Both the position numbers and the translations under genes were made by a program. DNA of 64,000 bases, taken from assembly GCA_035578155.1 (NCBI GenBank), contig JAPWDM010000004.1:55229376-55293375 (forward strand). Reading direction: 5' to 3'. Under the pieces are notes generated by a model. It was not told the DNA's origin, searched no databases, and was given only the letters and a program-made list of their open reading frames with translations. The number at the start of each line of letters is the position of its first letter. The first letter of the stretch is position 1. Below, piece after piece: positions 61,107 through 64,000 of this stretch. The DNA comes from Brachynemurus nebulosus (Eukaryota; Arthropoda; Insecta; Neuroptera; Myrmeleontidae).

Positions 61107-61576
61107 GGCTGGTCGTCCTTTGGATGCGGAAACATGCGATATTTAATTCGGAAGAATACGCATGAAAACGGACGAACAATCCAAACAGCTGTGAAGCTAT
61201 GCATCCTCGTCCATTGAAAGCGTCTCGTTCGTCGATTTCCGTGCGTATAATTGCGACGTGCGAACAGATCCAATTTTGTTTGAATTTTGTCGCACGAAGA
61301 TGTCCGTTCCAAGAGATTTTCATTTTTATTGAAATGAAACTGAAGGGTAAATTACGATTATAACTGTGTACCTTTGCATATTACGTGCCATAAATTGTTT
61401 TTTTTACATATTTTTATAGCATTTATAGCTTGAGAAAAAGAAAATTAAAAAGAAAAGTACAGACGAACATTGGGCTAGTGGACGGACAGTAAACGTATCA
61501 TGTCGGACGAACGACAAACGTGCGTATTCTTCCGTATTAAATATCGCACGTTTCCGCATCCAAAGGACGACCAGCC
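61107..61576. mobile_element. Harbinger-like MITE with TAA duplication
   Basis: The TIRs start GGCTGGTCGTCCTTTGG and extend about 56 bp with roughly three mismatches (61107-61162 against 61521-61576). Both ends abut TAA, the usual PIF/Harbinger target duplication. The 470-bp interior is non-coding. The short open frames on both strands fall within the TIRs and GC-richer interior. Confidence 0.75.
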
Positions 61577-62628
61577 TAAAGAGGCAAACACCTCATTCTT
61601 CAGGTCTTTAAAGAGTGTGTTAATAAATAATCCTACTTTCTATTTCCTCTGATTTATAGAATTAACTTTAATCACACTGTTACTTGTATGATGTTGCAAA
61701 TCAAATGAAGATATTCAATTTACAACGGTAAAAAACCGTGCAATGTGAAAGCAACGATATCACGGCAAAAAGGCGTACGGTTTTTTTACAGTACGGTGAA
61801 AACCGTACAATTTTAAAGGAGCATTAATCGTTGAAAAGTGAGTGAGGTAAAATTGTTGTAATTTTACTTACGTTTTTTTTGTTATCATTGTAAGCACTAG
61901 TTAAGTTAGATTCGTTATAGCATTTATGATTTTAAGGTCATGGAGTTTACAACAGAGTAGCATTTCACGTTGTGTCCAGATAATCTTGTCGTTTTCTTCG
62001 TTTAGGTATATGAAACCCTAAACTGCATGAATCGTATTTGAATTTGTAGGTTAAGTGTTTAATTTAGTTAATAGTTGCCTTATTAAAATTGTATACTAAA
62101 CAGTAACTTCATTTTAAATTCACATTCTTGATATTCAATTCCTTCTTGCATAGGCCTGCTAACAAACGGACAGAAGTTTCAAGTTATTCATAAATTGTTT
62201 ATTGTTGCTTCAATTTGTATTAACTAAAAAAAATAATTAATAAATAAAATACATATTCTTACTTTATACATATAATCTAGTTTACAATTTCTATTATATT
62301 TTACAATGTTTTTTTTCTTTTGTTTTGATTTTTAGTAACCTAACTTTTACTGAATTTTACTGAAGTTAGTTGTGTTTCATTACCCAGGGTAGGTATGTAT
62401 AATGAAGTTAACTGCAACGCGACACATCACTTTAACCCGTTGAAGGCAAGTTTCTCGTAATATTCATCCTTTGTTATATGCGGCGTCATTTCATTTAAAC
62501 GATTAAAAATTTTTGGAATATATTTATGCAAATTAATTTAAAATTTAATAATTATAGAAATTATATTTAATTAGGTAAGTATTGTTATTGTTGCTAATTT
62601 AATTAAATTTCCTCAAAACGTTTAATTA
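61577..62628. other. AT-rich non-coding stretch
   Basis: Short CGTACGGTTTT and CCGTACAATTTT mirror strings cluster at 61.73-61.82 kb and could form a hairpin. No gene is seen. Confidence 0.5.

Positions 62629-64000
<1,372 letters not shown>

Overview
This window is eukaryotic, very AT-rich and packed with repeats. It reads as nuclear DNA of an arthropod, most likely an insect. The evidence is the set of mobile elements: an R4/Dong-type LINE, an R1/I-type LINE with CCHC knuckles, a Jockey-type reverse transcriptase tail, a mariner transposase, a pogo-type transposase tail, and non-autonomous hAT-, Harbinger-, Tigger- and Helitron-like pieces. There is also a decayed copy of a protein family that I associate from memory with arthropod genomes. 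I see no intact host gene, tRNA, rRNA or CRISPR array. Every recognisable coding stretch is broken. The longest 'proteins' made only of Tyr/Ile come from (TA)n tracts.

Layout. 1-5.4 kb: AT-rich DNA with a '120-bp family' (family F1) of tandem repeats and (TA)n tracts. 5.4-7.6 kb: decayed R4/Dong-type LINE on the minus strand. 7.67-8.57 kb: small pogo-type element with TA target duplication and a zinc-finger tail. 11.0-12.7 kb: first copy of a 1.7-kb (TA)n-bearing family (family A). 13.9-18.7 kb: palindromes, a TA-flanked MITE, a Helitron-like end and a small hAT element. 19.7-21.0 kb: truncated R1/I-type LINE. 22.3-29.0 kb: palindromes, F1 repeats, a (TA)n-centred foldback and a family A fragment. 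29.1-34.3 kb: a pair of >1.2-kb inverted arms and a Helitron-like end. 34.7-39.1 kb: F1 repeats, then one family A copy nested inside another. 39.8-40.6 kb: pseudogene of an arthropod protein family. 41.1-41.8 kb: Tigger-like MITE. 42.8-43.5 kb: Jockey tail. 45.4-48.65 kb: inverted pair of elements with ~125-bp repeats, one arm carrying a datable 243-bp insertion. 48.65-50.57 kb and 51.89-53.2 kb: two very long palindromes. 54.3-55.4 kb: GC-richer retroelement-like 3' region with four strong stem-loops. 56.2-56.8 kb: internally deleted mariner transposase. 57.2-60.2 kb: a TIR element carrying a 4 x 266-bp array and a ~102-bp array whose units each hold a heat-shock-element-like core. 61.1-61.6 kb: Harbinger-like MITE. 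62.6-64 kb: family A copy cut by the window end.

Two themes stand out. First, many unrelated elements share one design: tandem units of about 100-160 bp next to or inside inverted repeats, often with a (TA)n tract, and (TA)n tracts sit at the centre of three foldbacks. Second, the element at 57.2-60.2 kb repeats a GAAnnTTCnnGAA core at a ~102-bp pitch. This is the best candidate here for a mobile array of transcription factor sites.
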